DNA of 45,747 bases from an uncultured Pseudomonadota bacterium (GTDB taxonomy: Bacteria; Pseudomonadota; Gammaproteobacteria; CAJXQU01), in NCBI GenBank assembly GCA_913058255.1, contig CAJXQU010000018.1:1-45747 (forward strand). Reading direction: 5' to 3'. The translations under genes and the position numbers were made by a program. This document shows, piece by piece, positions 7,490 to 16,225 of this stretch. Each line of letters begins with the position of its first letter. Positions within the stretch are counted from its first letter, which is position 1. Below the pieces are notes generated by a model. That model had not been told where the DNA came from, did not search any database, and saw only the letters and a list, made by a program, of their open reading frames with translations.

Positions 7490-7948
7490 ATGAATAGCTA
7501 CAACAAACTTAGACCACGAGTTGATATTGAAAAGTGTACGTGTAAAAGCGTATCGAGCTTAATACTGGTTGATCTACTTACTGACAACCCTATACATTGT
7601 TTCAATTGCAAGAATGAAATAGATCCAGCGATCTTAACCTTACAAAAACCCCTTGTGGATGAGATCGCAAGCTGGTTTCGATCCTACCAAGCGCTCTATG
7701 CATTGTGGCTAGATTCAGGGGAATATGAAAGCTATGCGAGGGCAAAGCTGTTCGATAAACATGGACAAGTCAACATTGAAGGGATCCGAATAGCGAAACA
7801 ATTATCCCAATATTATCCTAGCTACTACTGGTGGTTTTTTGATGTTGACGATGATGAGCCTTCTCAATGTCCAAACTGCAACAACAAGCTTGATCACAAG
7901 GTAAAGCACGGTATCGGCAAATGTGATGCTTGCCATATCCTTGTCTAA
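7490..7948 (+). CDS. Zinc-ribbon protein of unknown function (possibly DUF2310-like)
   Basis: A 152-residue protein with four cysteine pairs: CTC near residue 16, CFNC near 37, and CPNC plus CDAC near the C-terminus. The last two make a rubredoxin-like zinc ribbon. The middle segment (ALYALWLDSGEYESYARAKL, followed by a VNIEGIRIAKQL helix and a Tyr/Trp-rich YYWWFF strand) resembles the DUF2310 group of predicted nucleic-acid-binding Zn-ribbon proteins, but I am not certain. It is divergent from dinB and 71 bp upstream of an unknown membrane-protein gene. Confidence 0.65.
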   Translation: MNSYNKLRPRVDIEKCTCKSVSSLILVDLLTDNPIHCFNCKNEIDPAILTLQKPLVDEIASWFRSYQALYALWLDSGEYESYARAKLFDKHGQVNIEGIRIAKQLSQYYPSYYWWFFDVDDDEPSQCPNCNNKLDHKVKHGIGKCDACHILV

Positions 7949-8019
7949 ATGATGCTCTCCAACACGACAATTCAAGTTGTTGCCGATCTCTACGGCTTTA
8001 TCAGACGTGATACAAGCTT

Positions 8020-9084
8020 ATGAAAAAAATCGGCTTGCTTATCACCTTATCGCTCTGCCTTAGCTTACTGATCAAAACAGCATGGCCTGCCCGATCATTT
8101 GATGAGCAATTAATCAGAGTTCAAGCTCAACATCTTTTGAATGACTCCATCCCAACGATTGAACATGAAAGCATCGAGCTACAATCTGTTCTATTAGATT
8201 ATTCAGACGATCAAATCCTTCTCCTAAAAACTCAAGTTGCGTTATTAAAATTTCCCAAAAAAACACGTCAAGTCTTACTCCAATTTGGATCAGAACCTGT
8301 CTTTATAGATATATTGCGCCAATACGGTGAAACGATCATTCCAGTGATCAATTACTTTAATTCCACTGACATAATAAAAACAATTAAGCTCAGGGATGAT
8401 ACGAAACAGCTAGTTAGCCAGATAAAAAGTTGGTGGCATGAAATGGAGCAATCACCTCGTCGAGAGTTAAGCCCCGAACAACAAGCCCGATATGCAATCC
8501 AGTTTATCGAAATAGAAGGCTATGATTTTTTAGGCCAGTTTCACATCGATGCGACCAACGGTAAACTCGAATGGATCCAAACCGAACGTTTTAGTGAAAG
8601 CCTTAGTGCCTTTTTTTCTAGTGGTGTTAAAAACCTAGAAACACGCTATGTATCCGATCAAGAAATTTCAATGGACGATTTTCTCTGGGCCGGGGTCGAT
8701 GTTTTAGCGGTTGCTGGAAGTTTAAAATTATTACGCGCGAGCCGACAAGTTGCACACTCAGGTAAATCTTTAAATATTACACGGCAAACGACCCTGTTCG
8801 GTTCTCACCTTTTGAAATCAGGACTTGCCGGAAAATTGTTTAAATACAGTAGCCTCGCAGCCACAGGATTTATCATCATAAAACACCCTAGTCTCATTCC
8901 CAGTGCATTTGCTGAGATTGGAAAGTTATTCGGCATGCCACCGCTGCTCGCTCAATTTATAGGCATCACCCTCCTCTTATTCATTGTTGCTTATCCCTTA
9001 TCAACCATATTTAAATTATTTCTCCTTCCATGCATTAAATTGCTAGAATGGCTTAGCTGTCTATTAATAAAGACTACTCATTAA
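8020..9084 (+). CDS. Unknown membrane protein, first gene of the RND operon
   Basis: A 354-residue protein I do not recognise. Residues 1-24 look like a signal peptide or anchor. Residues 30-220 are soluble and mainly helical, with a predicted periplasmic location. From about 220 on there are hydrophobic segments: AGVDVLAVAGSLKLL, SSLAATGFIIIKHPSLI, and a strong helix FIGITLLLFIVAYPLSTIF near the C-terminus. The stop is 11 bp before the outer-membrane-factor gene, so it is probably co-transcribed with the RND pump genes. No ribosome site is obvious at the ATG. A link with the pump is suggested by position only. Confidence 0.7.
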   Translation: MKKIGLLITLSLCLSLLIKTAWPARSFDEQLIRVQAQHLLNDSIPTIEHESIELQSVLLDYSDDQILLLKTQVALLKFPKKTRQVLLQFGSEPVFIDILRQYGETIIPVINYFNSTDIIKTIKLRDDTKQLVSQIKSWWHEMEQSPRRELSPEQQARYAIQFIEIEGYDFLGQFHIDATNGKLEWIQTERFSESLSAFFSSGVKNLETRYVSDQEISMDDFLWAGVDVLAVAGSLKLLRASRQVAHSGKSLNITRQTTLFGSHLLKSGLAGKLFKYSSLAATGFIIIKHPSLIPSAFAEIGKLFGMPPLLAQFIGITLLLFIVAYPLSTIFKLFLLPCIKLLEWLSCLLIKTTH

Positions 9085-9095
9085 AAGGAAAGCTG

Positions 9096-10502
9096 ATGTC
9101 ACTCATTAAACAATCCGCTCTTAGCATAGCAATCATGCTCTGTTCTGGTTGCGTGACGGATAGCATTATCAAAGATAATCCCGATCAGACCTTGCTCAAA
9201 ATACCAGAAAGCTGGCAAGCCGAAAGCGCGATTATTAAACTTGATCAACCACAAAACTGGTTAGATGATTTACACGATCCCCTATTAAACCAACTCGTTG
9301 CTGAGGCCATACAAAACAACCTAACACTCAAAGCCTCGCACGCAAGGTGGCAAGCCGCACAAGCACAATCCACTATCGCGGGAGCCCCATTAAAACCCAG
9401 CGTCGCGGCTGGCACAGATGTATCCAGGCAACGCGCTAATCAAATTTCTAGGAATAATTATTCTCTAGATGTTAACGCTAGTTGGGAGGTCGATGTTTGG
9501 GGCCGCTTGTCAAACGCTGCCCAAACAGCCATTGAAAACGAACACGCTTTTGCTGCTGATGTTAATGCCGCCCAGCTTTCCTTAGCGGCCAATGTAGCGC
9601 TCAATTGGTTTGCTATTACAGAGTCGAGCCAACAAGAATCGCTTGCTCAACAAAATGCCGATACATTTAAACAAAGTTTGGAAGTCATCGAGGAACGCTA
9701 TCGACGCGGTTTAAATACGGCGCTTGATGTTCGACTGGCAAGATCCGAAGTCGCCTCGGCAGAAAACCAAATCACTAGCCGGCGCCAAACGAAAGATGGC
9801 CTTTTACGTCAGTTGGATGTTCAGCTCGGAAGATATCCTGCTGCAGAAATTCAATCAACCAACCAGCTACCCACACTTATTGAAGCCATTCCTGTCGGCC
9901 TACCAGCACAATTATTGAGCCGCCGGCCTGATCTGATCGCAGCAGAACATCGCTTGAATTCTGCTGGAGAACGTTTAGAACAAGCACGTAAAAATCGACT
10001 GCCTACTATTCGTCTCACTGCAAACGGAGGTCTTAGCAGCCCTGAGCTAAATCAACTACTCGATTGGGATAGCTTGGTTTGGACATTGCTGGCAGGAATA
10101 ACTCAACCGATCTTTGAAGGCGGTCGGCTCGATGCCGAACGTGCGTTAGCAAAAGCCCAACATAGCGAAGCATGGGCCAGTTATGCACAAACAACTCTAC
10201 AAGCCTTCCGTGAAGTCGAAACCGCGCTGGCCGCAGAGGACCAGTTTTCACAACAGTTAGAACAACTGCAACGGGCCTCTAATGAGGCACAACAAGCCGC
10301 GGAACTCGCCTTGTCTCATTATCAACGAGGCCTTGCAGATATCATCACGCTGTTACAATCTCAGCGTCGAGCATTTGATGCCAGCAGTCGTTTATTACGC
10401 ACCTCAAGGGAACGTCTCGACAATAGAGTTGCCTTATACTTAGCGTTAGGTGGTGAATTTTTATCAACACAGTCAGATTCGACAACAATCGAAAAAGACT
10501 AA
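9096..10502 (+). CDS. Outer-membrane efflux lipoprotein (NodT/OprM type)
   Basis: A 468-residue TolC-superfamily protein that forms the outer-membrane duct of a tripartite pump. A signal peptide ends in a lipobox-like CSGC (Cys19). Two OEP repeats are visible: the first half with WEVDVWGRLSNAAQTA and ERYRRGLNTALDVRLAR, the second with LLSRRPDLIAAEHRLN, TQPIFEGGRL and LALSHYQRGLADIITLL. These are the classic NodT-family landmarks. An AAGGA ribosome site lies upstream. It is followed after 27 bp by the adaptor gene, in the order OMF-MFP-RND. Confidence 0.95.
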   Translation: MSLIKQSALSIAIMLCSGCVTDSIIKDNPDQTLLKIPESWQAESAIIKLDQPQNWLDDLHDPLLNQLVAEAIQNNLTLKASHARWQAAQAQSTIAGAPLKPSVAAGTDVSRQRANQISRNNYSLDVNASWEVDVWGRLSNAAQTAIENEHAFAADVNAAQLSLAANVALNWFAITESSQQESLAQQNADTFKQSLEVIEERYRRGLNTALDVRLARSEVASAENQITSRRQTKDGLLRQLDVQLGRYPAAEIQSTNQLPTLIEAIPVGLPAQLLSRRPDLIAAEHRLNSAGERLEQARKNRLPTIRLTANGGLSSPELNQLLDWDSLVWTLLAGITQPIFEGGRLDAERALAKAQHSEAWASYAQTTLQAFREVETALAAEDQFSQQLEQLQRASNEAQQAAELALSHYQRGLADIITLLQSQRRAFDASSRLLRTSRERLDNRVALYLALGGEFLSTQSDSTTIEKD

Positions 10503-10529
10503 TTAACAACACGCAGAAATAACAAACAC

Positions 10530-11726
10530 ATGCTTAGAATATTACTTCAAATTTTTCTCACGATCGCTGTTTTGGCCGTCGGTATCTATTACGGCAGACA
10601 CCTGTTGGATACGGCACCTGAAGCCAAGCGTTATCCGTCTGAAAAACCTGTGCCGCTTGTCGAGAGCATGGAGGCTATACCGCAAACATATCAGGTTTTG
10701 CTCAAGACTCGCGGCACGATTACGCCGCGCACTGAAAGCACCTTGATCCCGCAAATTGCAGGGCAAGTTATCAGCATTAGTAATAATTTTCGAGCCGGTG
10801 GTTTTTTTGAAAAGGGAGAAGAGTTGCTACGAATTGATCCTGTTGATTATGAGCTTTCCTTAACATCAGCCAAAGCCGATCTTGCGAAAATGCGACTAGC
10901 CCTGAGTGAAGAAATCGCGCAAGCACAACAAGCCGAAAGTGATTGGGAAAAGTTGGGAATGTCAGGCAAACCCGATGCATTAGTTTTACGTAAGCCACAA
11001 CTGGTCAATGCACGTGCCTCTCTTGCCTCCGCTCAGGCTCGGGTAAAACGTGCTGAAGTGGATCTAAACCGCACAAAAATTCTCGCCCCTTATGCCGGAC
11101 GAATATTAGAACAACAAGCCGATGTCGGCCAATATGTTTCCCCTGGTTCCGTGCTCGCCAAAATTTATGCTACAGATTATGTCGAAGTGCGATTGCCACT
11201 TACAGATCGACAACAAGCCTTTATTGATCTACCAGAAAGTTATCGCGGCGAAGTTGCCAATCAAGAAGGCCCTGTTGTCAGTCTGTCATCCAAACTAGGC
11301 GGAAAGACCTACCACTGGGAAGGCCATATTGTCCGCACCGAAGGTTCCATTGACACCAGTAGCCGTCAACTTTTTGTAATCGCTCAGGTTAACGACCCGT
11401 ACCGTAAAAATGCCAATGGCCGACCTCCTCTTAAAATAGGTCAGTTTGTTCAAGCCCAAATTACTGGGCAGAATTTAGATCACGTTTTTGTTTTTCCTCG
11501 CTCAATTCTGACTGGAACAAGTAGCCTCTTAATTGCCGATCAAGATAATAAAATTCAACGTCGAACTGTCGATATACTCTGGCAAGATAAAAATAATATT
11601 ATTACTCGCACCGCTTTACAGCTTGGGGAAAAAATCATTACTACCAGTATTCCTTATGCTGTTGAAGGATCTGAAATCCGTTTAACCACCGAGAAAGATA
11701 ACTCAAACGTAGACGTTAAAGATTAA
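10530..11726 (+). CDS. RND efflux periplasmic adaptor (membrane fusion protein)
   Basis: A 398-residue HlyD/AcrA-type adaptor. An N-terminal membrane anchor (about residues 4-20) is followed by a lipoyl half-motif around PQIAGQVISISNNFRAG, a coiled-coil hairpin (about 105-180), the second lipoyl half RTKILAPYAGRILEQQADVG, and beta-barrel and membrane-proximal domains. It bridges the inner-membrane pump and the outer-membrane duct. The missing lipobox means that it is held by the N-terminal helix. The pump gene follows after 52 bp containing a small hairpin. Confidence 0.95.
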   Translation: MLRILLQIFLTIAVLAVGIYYGRHLLDTAPEAKRYPSEKPVPLVESMEAIPQTYQVLLKTRGTITPRTESTLIPQIAGQVISISNNFRAGGFFEKGEELLRIDPVDYELSLTSAKADLAKMRLALSEEIAQAQQAESDWEKLGMSGKPDALVLRKPQLVNARASLASAQARVKRAEVDLNRTKILAPYAGRILEQQADVGQYVSPGSVLAKIYATDYVEVRLPLTDRQQAFIDLPESYRGEVANQEGPVVSLSSKLGGKTYHWEGHIVRTEGSIDTSSRQLFVIAQVNDPYRKNANGRPPLKIGQFVQAQITGQNLDHVFVFPRSILTGTSSLLIADQDNKIQRRTVDILWQDKNNIITRTALQLGEKIITTSIPYAVEGSEIRLTTEKDNSNVDVKD

Positions 11727-11736
11727 TAGCGCATAG

Positions 11737-11763
11737 GATGAAACTTGACCTTTCATCTCTTTT
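11737..11763 (+). other. Hairpin with short U-run between adaptor and pump genes
   Basis: GATGAAA and TTTCATC form a perfect 7-bp stem with a 7-nt loop at 11737-11757, followed by TCTTTT. The stem is AT-rich, so it would be a weak terminator at most. It could lower expression of the pump relative to the adaptor, or protect the upstream message. Confidence 0.4.
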
Positions 11764-11778
11764 AAAAAGGATACTGAT

Positions 11779-14700
11779 ATGCATGGCATGATCGCTTGGT
11801 TTGCTCGTAACGCTGTTGCAGCCAATTTATTGATGGTTGTTATCCTTGTGCTCGGAGCTTGGAGTGCAGCCAAAAAAATCCCCTTAGAAGTTTTTCCTAC
11901 CTTTGAAAGTGACTTCGTAACTGTCGTTCTAAGTTATCGAGGCGCTTCCCCAACAGAGATCGAAGAAGCCGTTGTTATCCGGGTCGAAGAAGCTATTGCA
12001 GACTTGATCGGAATAAAAAAGCTTTATGGTAGCGCCTCTGAAGGTATTGGCCGTGTCACGATTGAGATCGACAAAGGATATGAACCTCGTGAAGTTTTGG
12101 ATGATATCAAAAACCGTGTCGATTCTATTATTGGCTTCCCAGCCGATGTTGAAAAACCGAGTTACAACGTCTTAACCAATAGCCGAGAAGTGATTGGTGT
12201 TGCACTAACAGCCAACTTGCCCGAGAAAGAGCTTCGAAAGATGGGCGAACAAATTCGCGATGATATTGCCGCATTACACGAAGTTTCACTGGTACAACTC
12301 AGTGGTGTTCGTAGCTATGAAATGGCCATTGAAGTTAGCGAGTCTACACTCGATCGGTACGGTTTAACCTTTGATCAAGTCGTTGATGCCGTGAAAAAAA
12401 GCTCGCTTGATCAACCCGCTGGCTCGATCAAAACGGATGCTGGCGAAATTTTATTACGTACTAAAGGTCAAGCTTACAATATTGATGATTTTTCCAAAAT
12501 TAGTATTTTCAGTCGTGATGATGGAACGCAGGTAACTCTCGGAGAAATAGCAACCATTCGTGATGGCTTTGAGGAAGAAGCTAAAGATACCTTATTTAAT
12601 GGGAAGCCGGCATTAATGATCGAAGTGTTCCGAACGAGTTCACAAAATGCCATCGAAGTTGCCGCAGCAGTACGTGACTACGTTGCTGAAAAAAATCATT
12701 ACTTACCACAAGGAGTAGCACTGCATTATTGGCGTGATCGTTCGCGTATTGTTAAGCAACGTCTGCAAACATTAATGAAAAGTGCTTGGCAAGGTGGGCT
12801 ACTCGTCTTTCTCTGCTTGGCGCTATTTTTACGTTTGTCGGTTGCTATATGGGTTTGTATCGGTATTCCGATCAGCTTTATGGGTGCACTGGCTTTGATG
12901 CCCATCATGGGAACAACCCTAAATATGATCAGCCTGTTTGCGTTCATCCTAGTGCTAGGTATCGTTGTCGATGACGCGATTATTACTGGTGAGAACATTT
13001 ACTCTCATATGAGGCGTGGTAAGAAAAAAGGCTTAGACGCTGCCATCACTGGCGCACAAGAAGTTTCTATTCCGGTGACCTTTGGTCTGCTCACCACTCT
13101 CGCAGCCTTTTCCCCCTTGTTTATGGTGGAAGGTTACCGTGGCCCTATTTTTGCCCAATTACCCTTGATCGTATTCCCTGTTTTAGCCTTCTCATGGATT
13201 GAGTCCAAACTAATCTTACCTACACACATGAGCCATATCAATATCAAGCCACCGGAAGAAACGGGCTTTTTAACGCGACTACAAGAATCAGTCGCAGATG
13301 GTTTAGAACGTACTATCTCGTATTTTTATCGTCCACTTTTAAACATTGCGTTGCACTACCGTTACCTAACCTTTGCACTTTTTATAGCAGTGTCATTTGT
13401 TATTCTTAGTTTTGTGATCAGTGGTCGTTATGGATACACTTTTTTCCCTCACATTCCAAGCGAAACCATTCGTGCGAGCTTGGTCATGCAGTCTGGTACA
13501 AGTGCGGAAACAACAGCTAAACATATCAACAAGATGTTGACCACAGCAGAAGAAATACAAAAAAAATATACAGACTCGAGCAGTAATATTTCTGTTGTCA
13601 GCAATATTATGGCGAGTTTTGGTTGGAGTGGATCAAGTAGTTTTGGAGGTGATAGCCGTGGTAATCCCGAGTCAGGCCAAATCCGCATGGAACTATTATC
13701 GCCTGAATACCGGCCCATTCCGATCAACACTTATAAGGTTGTTGATGAGTGGCGTGAGGCTATCGGTCCTATTCCCGGCGCCAGTTCTTTACACTTTCGA
13801 GCAGGCTTAGGTCATGAAAAATCAGCTATTGCTATCCAACTAACAGGGGCTGATTTTAAAATACTAAAAACCGTCAGTAATGAGCTTCAAGCACGGCTAG
13901 CCGGATATCCCGGTGTTACGGATATTTCGGACAACCTCGAAGATGGGAAGGCTGAAATCGAATTAAAAATCAAACCCGAAGCAGAGTTACTCGGGATCAC
14001 CGCCTCTGATCTTGGCCGCCAAGTTAGGCATGCTTTTTTTGGTGCTGAAGCACAACGAATTCAACGTGGCCGGGATGATGTTCGAGTCATGATCAAATAT
14101 CCACTTGAAGAACGAAAATCGATCGGTAATCTCGACAAAATGCGCATTCGCACCACAGATGGCAAAGAAATCCCCATCGGCAATGTCACCGATATAAATC
14201 CCAGTACAGGCTTTGCCACCATCCAACGTGTTGACCGCTATCGTGCTACTGACATCACGGCCGATTTAGACGATAAGAAAACTGATCTCAATAAAATCGC
14301 TACCGATCTAACTCTATTCCTTGATGAGATTAAGCAGCGATTTCCAGGCGTTCGTTACACTTTCCAAGGCGATCAGCGTGAACAGGAAGAGTCTTTCGGC
14401 AGCCTCGCGTATGGTAGTATTTTTGCATTATTTTGTATCTATGCTTTACTCGCCATTCCACTTCGTTCCTACCTACAACCGATCGTTGTCATGCTCGTCA
14501 TTCCATTTAGCCTCGTCGGCGCCATTCTGGGTCATATGCTAGTAGGTATAAGCCTAAGCATTATGAGCCTCATGGGTTGCTTAGCATTGGCTGGTGTCGT
14601 AGTGAATGATTCATTAATTCTGGTCGACTGGATCAACCGACGCCGCAGAGAAGGGCTAACGATTTGTGAGGCTGTTAAAACTGCAGGTAGTGCTAGGTTC

Positions 14701-14934
14701 CGTCCTATTCTGTTAACATCGCTAACAACCTTCGCGGGACTCGCACCACTCATCTGGGAAAAAAGTACGCAAGCACAATTCTTAATTCCTATGGCTGTTT
14801 CTTTAGGCTTCGGTATCCTCTATGCCACTCTGCTTAGTTTGATTTTAGTGCCTTCAGGCTATTTAATTTTAGATGATCTGAAACGCTTGCTTGGACGATC
14901 AGAAGAAAATTTAAAAGAAATAGAGTCGAAGTAG
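11779..14934 (+). CDS. RND efflux pump, AcrB/HAE1 family
   Basis: A 1051-residue inner-membrane pump with full AcrB-like layout: TM1 at residues 12-30, a large periplasmic loop, TM2-6 around 330-480, a second loop, and TM7-12 at the end. The proton-relay segment FILVLGIVVDDAI carries the Asp pair in TM4; the second half has SLMGCLALAGVVVNDSLILV and the TSLTTFAGLAPL segment. It exports small molecules by proton exchange with the two preceding gene products. The substrate (drug, detergent, fatty acid or solvent) cannot be told. Ribosome site AAAAGGA lies close upstream. No dedicated regulator is adjacent. Confidence 0.96.
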   Translation: MHGMIAWFARNAVAANLLMVVILVLGAWSAAKKIPLEVFPTFESDFVTVVLSYRGASPTEIEEAVVIRVEEAIADLIGIKKLYGSASEGIGRVTIEIDKGYEPREVLDDIKNRVDSIIGFPADVEKPSYNVLTNSREVIGVALTANLPEKELRKMGEQIRDDIAALHEVSLVQLSGVRSYEMAIEVSESTLDRYGLTFDQVVDAVKKSSLDQPAGSIKTDAGEILLRTKGQAYNIDDFSKISIFSRDDGTQVTLGEIATIRDGFEEEAKDTLFNGKPALMIEVFRTSSQNAIEVAAAVRDYVAEKNHYLPQGVALHYWRDRSRIVKQRLQTLMKSAWQGGLLVFLCLALFLRLSVAIWVCIGIPISFMGALALMPIMGTTLNMISLFAFILVLGIVVDDAIITGENIYSHMRRGKKKGLDAAITGAQEVSIPVTFGLLTTLAAFSPLFMVEGYRGPIFAQLPLIVFPVLAFSWIESKLILPTHMSHINIKPPEETGFLTRLQESVADGLERTISYFYRPLLNIALHYRYLTFALFIAVSFVILSFVISGRYGYTFFPHIPSETIRASLVMQSGTSAETTAKHINKMLTTAEEIQKKYTDSSSNISVVSNIMASFGWSGSSSFGGDSRGNPESGQIRMELLSPEYRPIPINTYKVVDEWREAIGPIPGASSLHFRAGLGHEKSAIAIQLTGADFKILKTVSNELQARLAGYPGVTDISDNLEDGKAEIELKIKPEAELLGITASDLGRQVRHAFFGAEAQRIQRGRDDVRVMIKYPLEERKSIGNLDKMRIRTTDGKEIPIGNVTDINPSTGFATIQRVDRYRATDITADLDDKKTDLNKIATDLTLFLDEIKQRFPGVRYTFQGDQREQEESFGSLAYGSIFALFCIYALLAIPLRSYLQPIVVMLVIPFSLVGAILGHMLVGISLSIMSLMGCLALAGVVVNDSLILVDWINRRRREGLTICEAVKTAGSARFRPILLTSLTTFAGLAPLIWEKSTQAQFLIPMAVSLGFGILYATLLSLILVPSGYLILDDLKRLLGRSEENLKEIESK

Positions 14935-14952
14935 ACTTTCAACTATTGGAAA

Positions 14953-14990
14953 TAAAAAAACTCACCCCCATCACGATTGATGGAGGTGAA
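14953..14990 (-). terminator. Convergent terminator between RND pump and YceI genes
   Basis: TCACC-CCATC paired with GATGG-GGTGA (one mismatch, 6-nt loop). On the minus strand it is followed by seven T, so it is a good terminator for yceI and may also slow transcription from the pump side. Confidence 0.8.
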
Positions 14991-14999
14991 GAAAATCAT

Positions 15000-15602
15000 T
15001 TATATCTTTTGAGGGCCTCCTTGACGGATACCTTCCAAAGAAAATTCTAAAAATAATTCTGCAGAGTGCGGCCCAAGTTTTTCCATACCTTTAACACCAT
15101 ACTCAGCAGGTTTAATACTTGTTGTTCCATAAAGCCCGCGACGATAACCACCCCAAGGATCCCTACCATGGCCTACATGCTCAACATCAATCATGATGTT
15201 TTTGGTGATGCCATGCAAAGTAAAATCACCTTTTAGAATAGCTTTTCCTTCACCAACTTCTTCAAATGAAGTCGAGACAAAGGTTGCTTTAGGAAACTCT
15301 TTTACATTAAGAAAATCATCATCACGGATATGCTTATCGCGTTTCACATGATTAGAATCAACACTATTCGTATCTATCTCGATAGATACTTTTGCAGCGG
15401 TAGGATTAGTCTCATCGTAGCTAAAGTTACCCGTAAATTTATTAAAGCGTCCGTAGAGCCAGCTGTAACCTAAATGTTTCACTTTAAACTGAATAAACAC
15501 ATGCGTGCCTTCAGTATCCAAAGCAAACTCTTCAGCCTGCGCTACATTCATTGTAGACACATTCATCAGACCAACTATTAAAACGACTAACAATTTCTTC
15601 AT
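15000..15602 (-). CDS. yceI: YceI family periplasmic protein
   Basis: A 200-residue protein with signal peptide (1-23, cut near AQA-E). The mature part has the YceI lipocalin-like beta-barrel pattern: VKHLGYSWLYGRFNKFTG, IDTNSVDSNHVKRDKHIRDD, FLNVKEFPKATFVS and FTLHGITKNIMIDVEH. Family members bind a polyisoprenoid chain (ubiquinone-like) in the periplasm. The neighbour upstream encodes cytochrome b561, the usual partner, with 42 bp between. The pair probably handles quinone or superoxide-related redox work in the inner membrane and periplasm. Confidence 0.95.
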   Translation of the reverse strand: MKKLLVVLIVGLMNVSTMNVAQAEEFALDTEGTHVFIQFKVKHLGYSWLYGRFNKFTGNFSYDETNPTAAKVSIEIDTNSVDSNHVKRDKHIRDDDFLNVKEFPKATFVSTSFEEVGEGKAILKGDFTLHGITKNIMIDVEHVGHGRDPWGGYRRGLYGTTSIKPAEYGVKGMEKLGPHSAELFLEFSLEGIRQGGPQKI

Positions 15603-15644
15603 ACAATACTCCCTTAATTTTTAATTAAACCATGACCTGAATAG

Positions 15645-16196
15645 TTACAGACTTAACATACGCTTTAAAGTTCGATCTTTATCCACAAAATGATGCTTAA
15701 TAGCAGCTAATGCATGCACCGCGGCAATAATGACCACAGCCCACGCTAAATAAAGATGCACCGCACCAGCCATGTCCGCTTGTGGTGACATTTTGCTTAA
15801 CGTTGCAGGCAAACTAAACCAGTCAAAAACACTCAAAGCTTCACCTTTTGCCGTGACGATTAGATAGCCGCTAATAGCGATAATTAATAATAATGTATTG
15901 AGCAAAATATGCGCGAGCTTAGCCCCCATTTTCTCCCATACTTTATGATGCTCTTCTGGCATAGGCGGCGGACTTATATGTCGCCACACAATTCTAATCA
16001 CAATACAAAAAAATAAAAAAACACCGACACCTTCATGTAGGGTAGGTCCTTTTTGATACCATGCATCATAATAGCCAAGCTCTCTCATCCAGATCCCTAG
16101 CCCAAACAAACCAAACGTGGCCAATGCAATCAACCAATGTAAAAAAATGGCGATCAGTCCATATTTTTTCTGATTATTCTTCAATATCACTTTCAA
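15645..16196 (-). CDS. Cytochrome b561
   Basis: A 183-residue four-helix membrane cytochrome b. Likely heme-ligating histidines are in IFLHWLIAL (helix 1), TLHEGVGVF (helix 2) and the late helices (AVHLYLAW and AAVHALAAIKHHF). Bacterial b561 proteins take electrons from ubiquinol; some act as superoxide:ubiquinone oxidoreductases (CybB). It is co-oriented with yceI, a very common gene pair. The next gene on the same strand (MscS) starts far upstream with a 29-bp gap from its stop, so one transcript is possible. Confidence 0.93.
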   Translation of the reverse strand: MKVILKNNQKKYGLIAIFLHWLIALATFGLFGLGIWMRELGYYDAWYQKGPTLHEGVGVFLFFCIVIRIVWRHISPPPMPEEHHKVWEKMGAKLAHILLNTLLLIIAISGYLIVTAKGEALSVFDWFSLPATLSKMSPQADMAGAVHLYLAWAVVIIAAVHALAAIKHHFVDKDRTLKRMLSL

Positions 16197-16225
16197 TAAA
16201 CCTTTCGTATTTTACAAATGCCCAC

